Shown here: positions 32,893 to 41,796 of the stretch, piece by piece
How the letters are laid out: every line of letters begins with the position of its first letter
How positions within the stretch are numbered: the first letter of the stretch is position 1
IMG/VR virus record: IMGVR_UViG_3300025436_000002
Span: 1 to 64,000 of that record
DNA length: 64,000 nt
DNA from: a virus
Strand: one strand, 5' to 3'
Program-made: the position numbers and the translations under genes
Notes under the pieces: generated by a model
The model's input: only the letters and a program-made list of their open reading frames with translations
Told to the model about the DNA's origin: nothing
The model's database searches: none

Positions 32893-33828
32893 ATGAAAAA
32901 TTTGAATAATAGGGTATTTCAAGATTTAGAGAGAATTCTTAGAGGCCAGACGGGTAAAAACTTGGATATAGGTATTATAACAGCTGAAAATAAAGACGGT
33001 AGGCTTCTATCTGATAGAGAGAATAATGAAAGAACCGAAAGACTGTATAGGGATTTAAAAGAAATTCCGCACATTAGGATGTATAGTTTACAAGGTAATT
33101 CTAATGGGGTAGATGAGAACTCGTTCTTAGTTACGGGAGTACCTTTAAAAAAATTGGAGCAATTAGCTAGTAACTATGAACAACCTTCATTCATATACGG
33201 GAAAGGTAGAGAGGATGATATGTCCTTTCTATATATGTCAGCCATGAACTCTGGAAATGGGCATGTGGATTACGAACCTCAAGGCAGAAGAAGAACTTTT
33301 ATATTTAAACCAGATGCTAGATCTGACTATAGTAGGTATAAGGGGATTAAGTTTGTAATACCTTTCGGGGATAGTAATTATGCTGGGACGACATGGGACG
33401 AACTAACTGAGGAAGACAAAGGAGAGATGTCAGAAGAACAACACATGGAAGATGAGTTAAGTAATGAGCTATCAGAATATCCCGAGGACATTAATTATAA
33501 AAAGGAAAATGAACGGATGGAAAAATCACAGATATTAAGAATTAAAAATTTAGTAGAGTCCTTAGTTGTGGATGAGAAAGAGAAAGTCAAGATAAAAGTA
33601 AAACATGCAGACCTGTTAGAGATTCCAGAGGATAAGAAATTTTGGCAGATGCCTTTCAAGCATTACACGGATCTAGTAGATTCTAAAGGAAAAGATGGGT
33701 ATCAAAAGGTTATACGTGCACTAACCAATTTAGAAACTTGGAACGAAAAAGATGATCCTAAGATTTCAAGAGAAGCTAGAAAACTTATAGAGAAATTACA
33801 CCAGAAATTCAGACCTGATGAAAAATAG
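32893..33828 (+). CDS. DUF3293-like late protein
   Basis: 311 residues. The N-terminal ~110 residues follow the DUF3293 pattern (IGIITAENKDGR....N..R...L...L......SF.V.GV...L..L......SFIYG). The middle is acidic. The C-terminal 110 residues (VKHADLLEIPEDKKFWQMPFKHYTDLV) form a separate helical domain. The function of DUF3293 is unknown. Late promoter upstream, so possibly a virion-associated or assembly protein. A homing endonuclease start overlaps its end. Confidence 0.65.
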   Translation: MKNLNNRVFQDLERILRGQTGKNLDIGIITAENKDGRLLSDRENNERTERLYRDLKEIPHIRMYSLQGNSNGVDENSFLVTGVPLKKLEQLASNYEQPSFIYGKGREDDMSFLYMSAMNSGNGHVDYEPQGRRRTFIFKPDARSDYSRYKGIKFVIPFGDSNYAGTTWDELTEEDKGEMSEEQHMEDELSNELSEYPEDINYKKENERMEKSQILRIKNLVESLVVDEKEKVKIKVKHADLLEIPEDKKFWQMPFKHYTDLVDSKGKDGYQKVIRALTNLETWNEKDDPKISREARKLIEKLHQKFRPDEK

Positions 33829-35074
33829 ATATGTGACAACTAATTTCGGGATACTTGATAAGGAGTCGGTAGAGGACTGGAGGAATTATTATACTTTATA
33901 CCTTAAAGGGAATTCTACTGAGGAACTATCAGATCAACTAAAGATAAGCAGAAGTCTATTGATTAGAATATTTAGAAATTTAAAGTTCCCCCTAATTGGA
34001 AAAGATTATATAAAAACAAATCTTGGGGTTATGGATAAGAGAGATCTGAGTATATGGAAACCTTACCATGTATCCTACATAAATGGGGAGTTTTCCATAA
34101 AGGACATAGCTAAGACTTTGGATATAAGTTATTGCTCTTTGAGTCGTATCTTTAAGAGATTTAATTTAAGCATGGTCGAGCCCTCTATAAGGAATACTAG
34201 ACGAAAGATTAAGATAGATGCTACTATAATGTCTAAATATGGGGTAACTCACATACTACAATCCAAAGATATAAAAAATAAGATAAGGAACACTAACTTA
34301 GAAAGAAGAGGTGTAGAGTACCCGTCCCAGTGTAGGAAAGTTAGAGATAAGATAGAGAAGGTTTGTATTAAAAAATACGGAGTCTCTTGTGTTTTAAGGA
34401 ATAAGTCTATCAAAAGACAAATATCAGATACTTTAAATATAAAGTATGGAGTAAGTTATTGTGGACAAATAGAAACCCACACAAATATACTTAAGGGTAG
34501 GGCTTTATTAAGATGGGAGGAATATCTACTAGAAAACGACTATACTTTACTAAGTGAATACTCTGGAAGAATTGAGAAAGAATCTGGAAAGTATGTATGT
34601 AATAAGGAGTACTCTTTCAAACATAACCCATGTGGAAACATATTTAAGAGTACCCTCTCCAAAAGTATCATATGTCCACACTGTTGTAGGGGGAATAGGT
34701 CAAAAAATGAGATAGATATACACAGTTATATTATATCGTTAGGTTTCGAGGTAGAGACAAATAATTGGAATCTCATAAAGAATCCTGTAACGGGGAGATG
34801 TTTTGAGATAGACCTATATATACCTAAATTGAGAATAGCCTTTGAGTATAATGGATGGTATTGGCATAGGGAAGTAGACGAAGCAGATACCATAAATTTA
34901 AACATTAAAGACACTAAACCAAATGGATATCATGATTTAAAAACAAGCCTATGTAAGGATGCAGATATCAGACTGTACCACCTCTGGGAAAGTAGGAAGG
35001 GTGATAACATAGAAGAGTTAAAACAACAGGTATTTTATATTTTAAATGTATACTTAGACAATAAAGAAGATTAA
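33818..35074 (+). CDS. Vsr-type (EDxHD) homing endonuclease, four-repeat form
   Basis: 418 residues, overlapping the previous gene by 11 nt and with no clear ribosome site. Two HTH-like units (DWRNYYTLYLKGNSTEELSD and WKPYHVSYINGEFSIKDIAK), four KYG repeats (MSKYGVTHILQSKDIKNKIR and so on), a zinc ribbon (HNPCGN...CPHC), then EIDIHSYI, FEIDLYIPKLRIAFEYN, WYWH, GYHDLKT, LYHLWESRK. Catalytic positions look intact. No GNAT-like tail. Confidence 0.8.
   Translation: MKNRYVTTNFGILDKESVEDWRNYYTLYLKGNSTEELSDQLKISRSLLIRIFRNLKFPLIGKDYIKTNLGVMDKRDLSIWKPYHVSYINGEFSIKDIAKTLDISYCSLSRIFKRFNLSMVEPSIRNTRRKIKIDATIMSKYGVTHILQSKDIKNKIRNTNLERRGVEYPSQCRKVRDKIEKVCIKKYGVSCVLRNKSIKRQISDTLNIKYGVSYCGQIETHTNILKGRALLRWEEYLLENDYTLLSEYSGRIEKESGKYVCNKEYSFKHNPCGNIFKSTLSKSIICPHCCRGNRSKNEIDIHSYIISLGFEVETNNWNLIKNPVTGRCFEIDLYIPKLRIAFEYNGWYWHREVDEADTINLNIKDTKPNGYHDLKTSLCKDADIRLYHLWESRKGDNIEELKQQVFYILNVYLDNKED
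35034..35050 (+). promoter_or_regulatory. late promoter inside end of homing-endonuclease gene
   Basis: TTTATATTTTAAATGTA lies within the last codons of the gene at 33818-35074, 48 nt before the ATG at 35098, so the downstream genes do not depend on read-through of the selfish gene. Confidence 0.6.
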
Positions 35075-35097
35075 TTAGAGAAAGGAGGTTAAATAGA

Positions 35098-35184
35098 ATG
35101 GCTAAAGCTAAAAAACCACAACCAAAACCACAAGCAGCTCCAGTTAAGAAACCAAATAAACCCGTTAAGAAAAAAGGTAAATAA
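35098..35184 (+). CDS. 28-residue Lys/Pro/Ala-rich peptide
   Basis: ATG at 35098 after a perfect AAAGGAGGT, stop at 35182-35184, one nt before the next ATG. Composition is KKPQPKPQAAPVKKPNKP-like, with ten Lys and six Pro. A disordered, strongly basic peptide that could bind DNA or acidic proteins. The ribosome site and spacing argue for translation. No family was recognised. Confidence 0.6.
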   Translation: MAKAKKPQPKPQAAPVKKPNKPVKKKGK

Positions 35185-35185
35185 C

Positions 35186-35590
35186 ATGTCGTTAAATAGA
35201 TTAAGGAAGATAATTGAATCTGTACAAGAAGGTAGAAGTCTAGTTAATGAAAATGAAACTACTGAGAAGAACATAAAGGCTTTTATAGAGGGTTCTATTG
35301 AGGACTTAGAGAACATGCTTAGAGTACAACGGGATAAAGTAAGCATAGAAGTTATTAGGAGAACTAGAGAAGTCATAGCTGATTTAAAAAAAGCTCTTCA
35401 ACTCATGGCACATGTATGTGAAGACTACATAGATGAAGACGGAGAAGGGGCTTCATTCGACGGTGGCATAGGAGATTTGGGAGAATTACCTAAAGTTGCC
35501 TATGGAAGTGTAGACTCCCGAGGTGGTAGCATGCGATACAAAGATAAAAGCATGATAAAAAAGAAAAAGCGGAAGAAAAAACAAGATTAA
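35186..35590 (+). CDS. small late protein, helical core with Lys-rich end
   Basis: 134 residues. Residues 1-85 are helical with likely coiled-coil (ENMLRVQRDKVSIEVIRRTREV), then a Gly/Asp-rich linker and a Lys-rich C-terminus (KKKKRKKK). Follows the 28-residue peptide directly. Possibly a head or neck accessory protein that contacts DNA. No family was recognised. Confidence 0.6.
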   Translation: MSLNRLRKIIESVQEGRSLVNENETTEKNIKAFIEGSIEDLENMLRVQRDKVSIEVIRRTREVIADLKKALQLMAHVCEDYIDEDGEGASFDGGIGDLGELPKVAYGSVDSRGGSMRYKDKSMIKKKKRKKKQD

Positions 35591-35600
35591 TATACACATC

Positions 35601-35616
35601 TTTATATTATAATTAT
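35601..35616 (+). promoter_or_regulatory. late promoter TTTATATTATAATTAT
   Basis: Consensus-type late motif 10 nt after a stop and 57 nt before the TTG start at 35673. Confidence 0.8.
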
Positions 35617-35619
35617 TAA

Positions 35620-35646
35620 GGGATAGGTTATTTATAGCTCTATCCC
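35620..35646 (+). promoter_or_regulatory. leader hairpin
   Basis: GGGATAG and CTATCCC form a 7-bp stem with a 13-nt loop directly after the late promoter, so it sits at the very 5' end of the transcript for the gene at 35673. It could stabilise the mRNA. CTTTTG after it is too weak for a confident terminator. Confidence 0.5.
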
Positions 35647-35672
35647 ACTTTTGTTAATAAAGGAGGCTGCCT

Positions 35673-36119
35673 TTGAGTATTCTTACAGATCTTTTACAGG
35701 TCTTCACGACTATTACCCCAGGCATACTTGACGTGTATATAAATTTATTTGGAGTACCTTGTGACATATTCCATCCAGTAGTAGAGGATAGATTTTTTGA
35801 CGATCATGCTAAACCTAAATATTTAAAAATACCTAATGAGAGAGATAGGCAAGTATTAATAGTAAACTTCATAAAAAGTAGTGCGTTAAGAGGGAACATG
35901 GTTCAATTCGAATCCTTCTTTGGGGATGGGGACGACAGACCTTTTATAATAACACATGAAGCACAACGTCTCCCACCTAGAACTAGGATAGATGCTTATT
36001 TCGGCTCCACTAAAATGTCGTTCCAAACTGAGACTGATTACGTCATAACGGGTTGTGAAACCCCAAATGCAGCAGGAAATACTATAATGGTTAAACAAAT
36101 GTTGAGACCCTTAACTTAA
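35673..36119 (+). CDS. probable neck / tail-completion protein
   Basis: 148 residues, TTG start with AAAGGAGG upstream. Beta-rich (DRQVLIVNFI, RIDAYFGSTKMSFQTETDYVITG), no known domain recognised. It sits two genes before the tail sheath, where T4-like phages carry neck and tail-terminator genes. The role is inferred from this position. Confidence 0.55.
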   Translation: MSILTDLLQVFTTITPGILDVYINLFGVPCDIFHPVVEDRFFDDHAKPKYLKIPNERDRQVLIVNFIKSSALRGNMVQFESFFGDGDDRPFIITHEAQRLPPRTRIDAYFGSTKMSFQTETDYVITGCETPNAAGNTIMVKQMLRPLT

Positions 36120-36134
36120 CGGAAGAGTATATAA

Positions 36135-37094
36135 ATGTATTTTAAATATATAGTAAATTCATTTTTTAAAGATGTAAAACAGTATTCAGATTTTAATTTT
36201 ATGGATTTAATGAGTCCTGAGGAAAACGTACTAACAGATAAGTATTACTTCTTTGATGCTGTCTTACAATTTGATGAAAGATTTCGTAAAAGGATGGCTT
36301 ATAAATCATATGAGGATAGGGAAGATCCCTTTATATGTGCTATGTGGAATATGTCAATAATGTCTCCCATAACTGAGCAATCAAGACAGTTCCAATCATT
36401 TAAAACTAGTATGAATACTGGAACAGCAGAAGAATTTACAATTAAAAATGTACAGTGTACTTTTAATGTTGTATGGGTTTCAAACGATCCAGAATATTTG
36501 ATGTCTTTTGAAGAATATTTCATGGTAAGTTATGATAGAAGTATCACCCTCGATACGACATATGAAGTACCTGTAACTTATCAAGACATGGGAAGTGTGT
36601 CTGAAATTAATCAGATCTTAAAAACTTTTAAAGTTGAAGGTGAGTATCATTTTGTAACTATTGGGGATACGGTGTCGATATTTAACTCATTAAATAACAA
36701 TGGAAGCTATTTAATAACAAACGTATTAATATCTGGAGGAAACACTACATTAACTACTTCTAATTCGATACCTAGTCCAGTGGTTGATGGCACAGCTGTT
36801 AAGAATAACGGAGTTTGGGAATTAGATGCTAAAGCATACCTGACTAATATAGCTTTTTCAGAATTTAATAAGTTGGAGCCCTTAGATAGGGGAGAGATGA
36901 CCTTTTTAACTAGTACTATGGATTTACAATATCCGATACTTATGAATAAAACTAGGACAAATAACGGAGGGACAGGCGGATTACCTAAAAAAATCATAAA
37001 ACACATCCACTATAAAACTAAAACGGTAGCTGACGTATCCAATGTAACAGCGTCCGACATGACAACCCCATATGAAGAAATAATCATAGAATAA
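36135..37094 (+). CDS. tail-terminator/neck-region protein with inserted beta domain
   Basis: 319 residues. An outer domain (1-160 and 225-319) is interrupted by about 57 residues (166-222: FKVEGEYHFVTIGDTVSIF...NGSYLITNVLISGGNTTLTTSN), a copy of the domain also found in the sheath, the gp6-like and fibre proteins of this window. Gene order (just before the sheath) fits T4 gp3/gp15-type tail completion. No direct family match was made. Confidence 0.6.
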   Translation: MYFKYIVNSFFKDVKQYSDFNFMDLMSPEENVLTDKYYFFDAVLQFDERFRKRMAYKSYEDREDPFICAMWNMSIMSPITEQSRQFQSFKTSMNTGTAEEFTIKNVQCTFNVVWVSNDPEYLMSFEEYFMVSYDRSITLDTTYEVPVTYQDMGSVSEINQILKTFKVEGEYHFVTIGDTVSIFNSLNNNGSYLITNVLISGGNTTLTTSNSIPSPVVDGTAVKNNGVWELDAKAYLTNIAFSEFNKLEPLDRGEMTFLTSTMDLQYPILMNKTRTNNGGTGGLPKKIIKHIHYKTKTVADVSNVTASDMTTPYEEIIIE

Positions 37095-37104
37095 ATTGCT
37101 AAGA

Positions 37105-37120
37105 TTTATATTATATATAG
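37105..37120 (+). promoter_or_regulatory. late promoter TTTATATTATATATAG
   Basis: Late motif 11 nt after the stop at 37094, 26 nt before the small gene at 37146. It drives the sheath and tube genes. Confidence 0.8.
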
Positions 37121-37145
37121 ATGAAACTTAGAGGAGAATATAAGA

Positions 37146-37304
37146 ATGTACGAAGCAAGAATAATCTCTAAAGCTGACTACCCCGTAGTCATAAAGTACA
37201 AGGGAGAGTTCAAGGTAGTAAGCCCAAGGGAACAATTTAATGTAGTTAAAAAATCAGACATAGAGGGTGTGTTACCTTCTGAATTAAGAATGGTAAGTTA
37301 TTAG
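37146..37304 (+). CDS. 52-residue small late protein
   Basis: ATG at 37146 after GAGGAG, stop 37302-37304, 22 nt before the sheath ATG. Sequence is a plausible small beta-barrel (ADYPVVIKYKGEFKVVSPREQF). It is transcribed with the tail sheath from the late promoter at 37105. No family was recognised. Confidence 0.6.
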   Translation: MYEARIISKADYPVVIKYKGEFKVVSPREQFNVVKKSDIEGVLPSELRMVSY

Positions 37305-37326
37305 TTATTAATTAGGAGATATACAC

Positions 37327-39117
37327 ATGACAGCTCCAAACATTTTTACAAAAGAAATAGATATATCCACAAGAGTTCCGTCTTCTGCGGGAGATGTTTA
37401 CGGAGGCATTGTAGTCCGTTCTCCTAAAGGAGAAGTAGGTAAGCCTCTCTTCATGACATCAGATACTGATTTACTAAAGTATCTTACTCCTAATGAGAGG
37501 GTCGAAGTAGGGTATGACATGGCATTCTATTCAGCATTGGCTTATCTATCTAAGACAAATAAGTTATGGGTAGTTAGAGCTGACAATGGTTCTACCTATG
37601 GTGGAGCTATCATGGGAACAGTTTCTAATACGAGTCTAACATCTGTAAATCTGGGGAATATTTCATACGTAAATACAGGAGCAGGTACTGGATTTTTCTC
37701 GATTGCGGGAGACGTTTCTGCAAAATTTAAAATAGGGGATTCTATAAAAATAGAAGGATCTACTGCAAACGACGGTGTGTACACTGTGGCAAGTGCTACT
37801 TTTAATACCCCAAATACAGACATAATAGTTAATGAAGAAGTACTGGATGATACTGTAGATGGACATGTTAATAGGAATTCAATAGTCACTCCCACTAATT
37901 ATGAATTTGAGGTTACAGATGCGTTATTGATAACAGGATCTAACCAAGGTTCATGGGCTAATGACATTCAGATAACCCTATTTACCTATGCAGTAAGCCC
38001 AGACATCGTAAAAGAAGAAGGAGCTTTCCAAATAAATGTACTTAAAAAATCAACAGGTGACTTACTAGAAACATTTATTTGTTCAAGAGTAGTTGGGGCT
38101 AAAGACGGCTACGGTCAAAATATTTACGTAGAGGATATAGTAACTTCTTCTAACTATATTAACATTATTGATAACGTAGACGTGCCTTCTGATACAGCAT
38201 TAATTGAACAAACAACTCCATTATCTCTACTAGGAGCTTTGGATGGTGGAACGATATCAGATAGTCATATGCAAACAGCACTATCTAAACTACAAAATAA
38301 AAATGAAATACCTCTAACTATTATAATGGACGGGGGCTGGACTACAGTAGCTTATCAAAGGGCTATGGATGCTCTATGTCAAAGTAGAAAAGATTGTGTA
38401 TCATGTTTATCCACTCCGTATTCAGCAGAAAATAGTTCTACTTATATGACAGATATAGTGGCATATAGAAAGACTGATTTAAACTTAAATAGTTCTTATT
38501 CAGCTTTATATACTCCAAATCTTCAGATACAGGATAGGTTTAATTCAAGAAAAATATTCGTATCTCCAGACGGATATGCAGCAGCAGCTATAGCAGAAAC
38601 GGCTTCTAATTACGAAATATGGTATGCTCCAGCAGGTACTAGAAGAGGCATGCTTAACGTACTAGACGTAAAAAGAAGATTCTCAGAGGGAGAACTTGAC
38701 TTATTATATGATAATGGAATAAACCCAATTAAATTCCTACATGGAAGGGGTATTGCAATATGGGGTCAGAAAACATTATCATCTAGACCTTCTGCATTAG
38801 ATAGATTGAATGTAAGACTAATGCTTGTCACGGTAGAACCAGCAGTTTCTGTATTCCTAGAAGATTTCCTATTCGAGTTTAATGATACTCTGACAAGACT
38901 TCTTGTCAGATCTGGAATAGAGTCTTACATGGATGGTATAAAATCTAGAAAAGGAGTCTATGCTTATACTGTGGTATGTGACGAGAGTAATAATACGGCT
39001 GAGGATATAGATAATAATAAATTAAATGTATTCTTGTATGTACAACCCACAAAAACATCTGAATTTATAACCTTATCCGTCATTATAACAAGAACTGGAT
39101 TTACGATTACAACTTAG
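37327..39117 (+). CDS. tail sheath protein
   Basis: 596 residues. The C-terminal half has the sheath core pattern (NEIPLTIIMDGGWTTVAYQRAMDALC, DGYAAAAIAETASNYEIWYAPAGTRRG, NPIKFLHGRGIAIWGQKTLSSRPSALDRLNVRRL-like) of contractile sheaths. Residues 120-182 are an inserted domain (FFSIAGDVSAKFKIGDSIKIEG...NDGVYTVASATF) recurring in three other proteins here. It sits directly before the tail tube gene. AGGAG before the ATG. Confidence 0.9.
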   Translation: MTAPNIFTKEIDISTRVPSSAGDVYGGIVVRSPKGEVGKPLFMTSDTDLLKYLTPNERVEVGYDMAFYSALAYLSKTNKLWVVRADNGSTYGGAIMGTVSNTSLTSVNLGNISYVNTGAGTGFFSIAGDVSAKFKIGDSIKIEGSTANDGVYTVASATFNTPNTDIIVNEEVLDDTVDGHVNRNSIVTPTNYEFEVTDALLITGSNQGSWANDIQITLFTYAVSPDIVKEEGAFQINVLKKSTGDLLETFICSRVVGAKDGYGQNIYVEDIVTSSNYINIIDNVDVPSDTALIEQTTPLSLLGALDGGTISDSHMQTALSKLQNKNEIPLTIIMDGGWTTVAYQRAMDALCQSRKDCVSCLSTPYSAENSSTYMTDIVAYRKTDLNLNSSYSALYTPNLQIQDRFNSRKIFVSPDGYAAAAIAETASNYEIWYAPAGTRRGMLNVLDVKRRFSEGELDLLYDNGINPIKFLHGRGIAIWGQKTLSSRPSALDRLNVRLMLVTVEPAVSVFLEDFLFEFNDTLTRLLVRSGIESYMDGIKSRKGVYAYTVVCDESNNTAEDIDNNKLNVFLYVQPTKTSEFITLSVIITRTGFTITT

Positions 39118-39139
39118 ATTAGTTATAGGAGATAAAAAT

Positions 39140-39652
39140 ATGTCTGATATCAGACCAAGTATTACAGATGTAGTAGGAATACAGGATTTCGCAGTTCTAT
39201 ACAAGTGGAAAATTGTATTCTCTAAGGTGCCAGCAGGACTGGATAAGTATCTAGGAGGGCTTTTAAATCTATACGCCCTCTCCTCGGAATACCCTAAATT
39301 TTCCGAAGAAGAGATAGAGACCACAATGCATGGTAAGAAGGTCTATCAAGCTGGCATGAGAACGTATGATCCAATAACTATAACTTTTATAGAAAATAAT
39401 AGTGCAATTATACAGAAGTTTATAAAAGCTTGGGCAGCTCTCATAAATACTCCCAACGAAGAAGGTCAAAAAGCTAAGAAAGATTACGTATGCCAGATAC
39501 AACTTTCCCCGTTAAAGGCTGACGGAGGTAATCTGGCTTCATACAACCTTGTGAATTGTTGGATGCAGACTCACACGATAGGAAACCCAGATGGTAGTGC
39601 GAATGAGACTATCAAACCAGAAATTACTTTGAGATTTGATTATTTTGATTAA
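39140..39652 (+). CDS. tail tube protein
   Basis: 170 residues. Directly follows the sheath, has the size of T4 gp19 (163) and a beta-rich pattern (YKWKIVFSKVPAGLDKYLGG, EITLRFDYFD) expected of the hexameric inner tube. GGAGAT precedes the ATG and a very stable hairpin follows the stop. Assignment relies on order and size plus general pattern. Confidence 0.8.
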   Translation: MSDIRPSITDVVGIQDFAVLYKWKIVFSKVPAGLDKYLGGLLNLYALSSEYPKFSEEEIETTMHGKKVYQAGMRTYDPITITFIENNSAIIQKFIKAWAALINTPNEEGQKAKKDYVCQIQLSPLKADGGNLASYNLVNCWMQTHTIGNPDGSANETIKPEITLRFDYFD

Positions 39653-39692
39653 CATTCTAACCTAGTAAGGTAACAATATCTTAATAAAATAG

Positions 39693-39722
39693 AGAGACAG
39701 ACTTGTAAAAGAGTCTGTCTCT
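39693..39722 (+). terminator. strong hairpin after tube gene
   Basis: AGAGACAGACT and AGTCTGTCTCT form an 11-bp perfect stem around an 8-nt loop. Only two Ts follow, so it may stabilise the abundant sheath-tube mRNA as much as end it. Confidence 0.7.
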
Positions 39723-39761
39723 TGGTATAGTGTTAATATAACAAATATAAGGAATAATCCC

Positions 39762-40337
39762 ATGTTGAATTACGATTATGGATATTATACGGAAGAGCAA
39801 GAAGTGTCCTCAAAACATATATATTACTTAGAAAAACTATATGTTTTATACACTAAGCCCATGACATATGCCATTTTATTTGTACTATGTTTAACATGTT
39901 TATTAATAAAATCCCCCGTATTTTACGAAATAATCACTAACTTAGGAACAGTCTTTATGTCTATTATATCATTAGTATTCCAGATAGGTTTGGTAATATT
40001 AATAATATTATTTATAGTTTGGGTAGACTCTGTATCCCCGAATACTGAAAACTACATTCCAGTATACCGAGATAGATTATCAGATATTTTAAAAAGAGAT
40101 ATAGAGTACCAAGAGAGGCAGATAAAAGAAGCTAAGTATCAAAATGATTTAGAACTATCTCGAGAAAAATTTAGAAAATCCCAAGAACCTCCCAAGTATA
40201 GAGTAGACTTTCTAACCTACAACCATGGATGTACTATAACTGAAATAGTACAAGCCCGAAATACTATGGAAGTAAGAGCTAGATACAACTCCGACTCTAG
40301 GGTCAGATCACTATTAAGAATATCCTGTGCTTATTAA
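39762..40337 (+). CDS. two-TM membrane protein inside tail module
   Basis: 191 residues with two strong hydrophobic segments at about 34-51 and 60-87, then a charged coiled region (DIEYQERQIKEAKYQNDLELSREK) and a small C-terminal domain. No family was recognised. A membrane protein between the two tube-like genes is unusual for the T4 order. It may act at the host membrane late in infection. Confidence 0.6.
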   Translation: MLNYDYGYYTEEQEVSSKHIYYLEKLYVLYTKPMTYAILFVLCLTCLLIKSPVFYEIITNLGTVFMSIISLVFQIGLVILIILFIVWVDSVSPNTENYIPVYRDRLSDILKRDIEYQERQIKEAKYQNDLELSREKFRKSQEPPKYRVDFLTYNHGCTITEIVQARNTMEVRARYNSDSRVRSLLRISCAY

Positions 40338-40351
40338 CGAGTATAGGATAT

Positions 40352-40367
40352 TTTATATTATATTTAG
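40352..40367 (+). promoter_or_regulatory. late promoter TTTATATTATATTTAG
   Basis: Late motif 14 nt after the stop at 40337, 25 nt before the TTG start at 40393. It appears to drive the run of tail genes to 48.4 kb. Confidence 0.8.
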
Positions 40368-40392
40368 GAGTAACTAACTAGGGATTTTAAAA

Positions 40393-40938
40393 TTGGCAAA
40401 CGGTTTTACATCTAATAATCTCAAAGGCCAATCTATATCTGATATAGGTTCCGTAGCTTGGGGTTTAGGGTTTAATTATCTAGTAACTATTGATAGGATA
40501 AAATCACCATTTACGGGGAATGTTGCTCTTGGGAATGTCATACCTTGTTATCAAGTACAAGAGAAGATCCCATTAATGAAGTCTATGCAAGTAAAGTTAC
40601 CCATGTACGGAAACTTTAATATTCCCATTGGGATAGAGTTACCTACATTAACAGTATCTTTATATGATGACGAGAATTGTATTGTCGAGAAATCTATAAA
40701 AGACTGGATAAATGACATATTTTACACGGGAACTTCTATAAGAACCTTAGATGAAAATACCACGAAGCTAACGGTATTTAAACTATCATCAAATAAGAAG
40801 ATAACACTAATGACGAGTTATGAAGTATACCCAGAAGGGGATTGTCAAGTAACAATGGGTTCCAATATTACATTAAAAGAGTTGAATGTAAATTTCAATG
40901 TTGTTTATATATATCCTAGGGAGGATTTTACCGTTTAA
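40393..40938 (+). CDS. second tail-tube-like / tube-initiator protein
   Basis: 181 residues from a TTG start. Beta-rich, with MKSMQVKLPMYGNFNIPIGIELPTLTVSLYDDE, a tube-fold-like core. T4-like tails need, besides the tube, gp48- and gp54-type tube-related proteins at the baseplate. This gene may be such an initiator or a second tube protein. Follows a late promoter. Confidence 0.6.
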   Translation: MANGFTSNNLKGQSISDIGSVAWGLGFNYLVTIDRIKSPFTGNVALGNVIPCYQVQEKIPLMKSMQVKLPMYGNFNIPIGIELPTLTVSLYDDENCIVEKSIKDWINDIFYTGTSIRTLDENTTKLTVFKLSSNKKITLMTSYEVYPEGDCQVTMGSNITLKELNVNFNVVYIYPREDFTV

Positions 40939-40961
40939 TTGGGGGAAAAGGGGTTTAAGGG

Positions 40962-41696
40962 ATGGAAAATTCAAGAAAGTATTTACCTAAATATCAAGAA
41001 AAATGGCTACCTTCGGGAAACTTGCAATACCCCGATGGAGTTAACATACATTACTATCCTTTTTCTTTTGGAGAAATTCTAAAGATAAATCAATCAAATC
41101 TGGATGAGATAGCTATGTATAATATGATGTTAGAAGGTGTTGAAATAATAGGTATGCCAGTAGAGGATTTAACTTTCTACGACGCTTTATACTTAGGGTG
41201 GAGACGAAAGACAGCTAGTCTAGGCGTGTCCATGTTAGACATAAAATCATACTGCCCCAACTGTGATACAACCAACATAACTGTTTTTGATTTAACAGAG
41301 TTAAAGTATATAGATGTTGAGATGAAGGCGATGCCCGCTAAAACTGTGATATGTGGAGAAGAATTACATTTTGGATTTATTACGATAAAAGACTATATGG
41401 AGTTACAATCTAAAGATCTACATAAAGACGTACTAGCTGTGTATGCTAAATCAGTAACCAATAGGAGTTACGAGGAAGCCTATGAGATTATATCCAGTGC
41501 TATGGGGAATGACGTAGATAAGTTAGAGACACTTAATAGAATTCTATATCATGGAGTAAAGCCCATAAATGTGACATGTAGAGGTTGTGGTCAAGAGTAT
41601 GCTATAAGAATAACAGACTCCTCGGAGGTAGAGATTCTCAAACCCTTTCGTGGAGAAGAAGTCATTATACGAGATGAAATTTCTTTTGGCGACTAA
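40962..41696 (+). CDS. T4 gp26/gp51-type baseplate hub or tape-measure chaperone
   Basis: 244 residues. Pattern fits the T4 baseplate family (Pfam T4_baseplate): YYPFSFGEILKINQSN..DE, LTFYDALYLGWRRKTASLG, a zinc ribbon YCPNCDT...VTCRGCGQ, and a central beta part. In this gene order (before the tape measure) members act as tail-assembly factors. A +1-frame frame runs over its end toward the tape measure gene (41674-41796), which recalls chaperone frameshift genes. Confidence 0.7.
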   Translation: MENSRKYLPKYQEKWLPSGNLQYPDGVNIHYYPFSFGEILKINQSNLDEIAMYNMMLEGVEIIGMPVEDLTFYDALYLGWRRKTASLGVSMLDIKSYCPNCDTTNITVFDLTELKYIDVEMKAMPAKTVICGEELHFGFITIKDYMELQSKDLHKDVLAVYAKSVTNRSYEEAYEIISSAMGNDVDKLETLNRILYHGVKPINVTCRGCGQEYAIRITDSSEVEILKPFRGEEVIIRDEISFGD

Positions 41697-41796
41697 CGGG
41701 GTAGTAGATGCTTGGCATGTTAATGAGCTTCTGTATAGTGAAGTCAGAGTACATTACGGATCTTTAATTAAAAAACTAAAAGAAGAGAATAGATAA
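41674..41796 (+). CDS. 40-residue overlapping ORF before the tape measure (possible frameshift extension)
   Basis: In the +1 frame relative to the gene at 40962, ATG at 41674 opens 40 codons (MKFLLATNGVVDAWHVNELL ... KKLKEENR) ending in TAATG, which overlaps the tape-measure start. The ATG overlaps the upstream gene by 23 nt. It may be an independent small gene or the extension of a frameshifted assembly chaperone, as known in many phage tails. No standard slippery heptamer was found, which favours the independent gene. Confidence 0.5.
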   Translation: MKFLLATNGVVDAWHVNELLYSEVRVHYGSLIKKLKEENR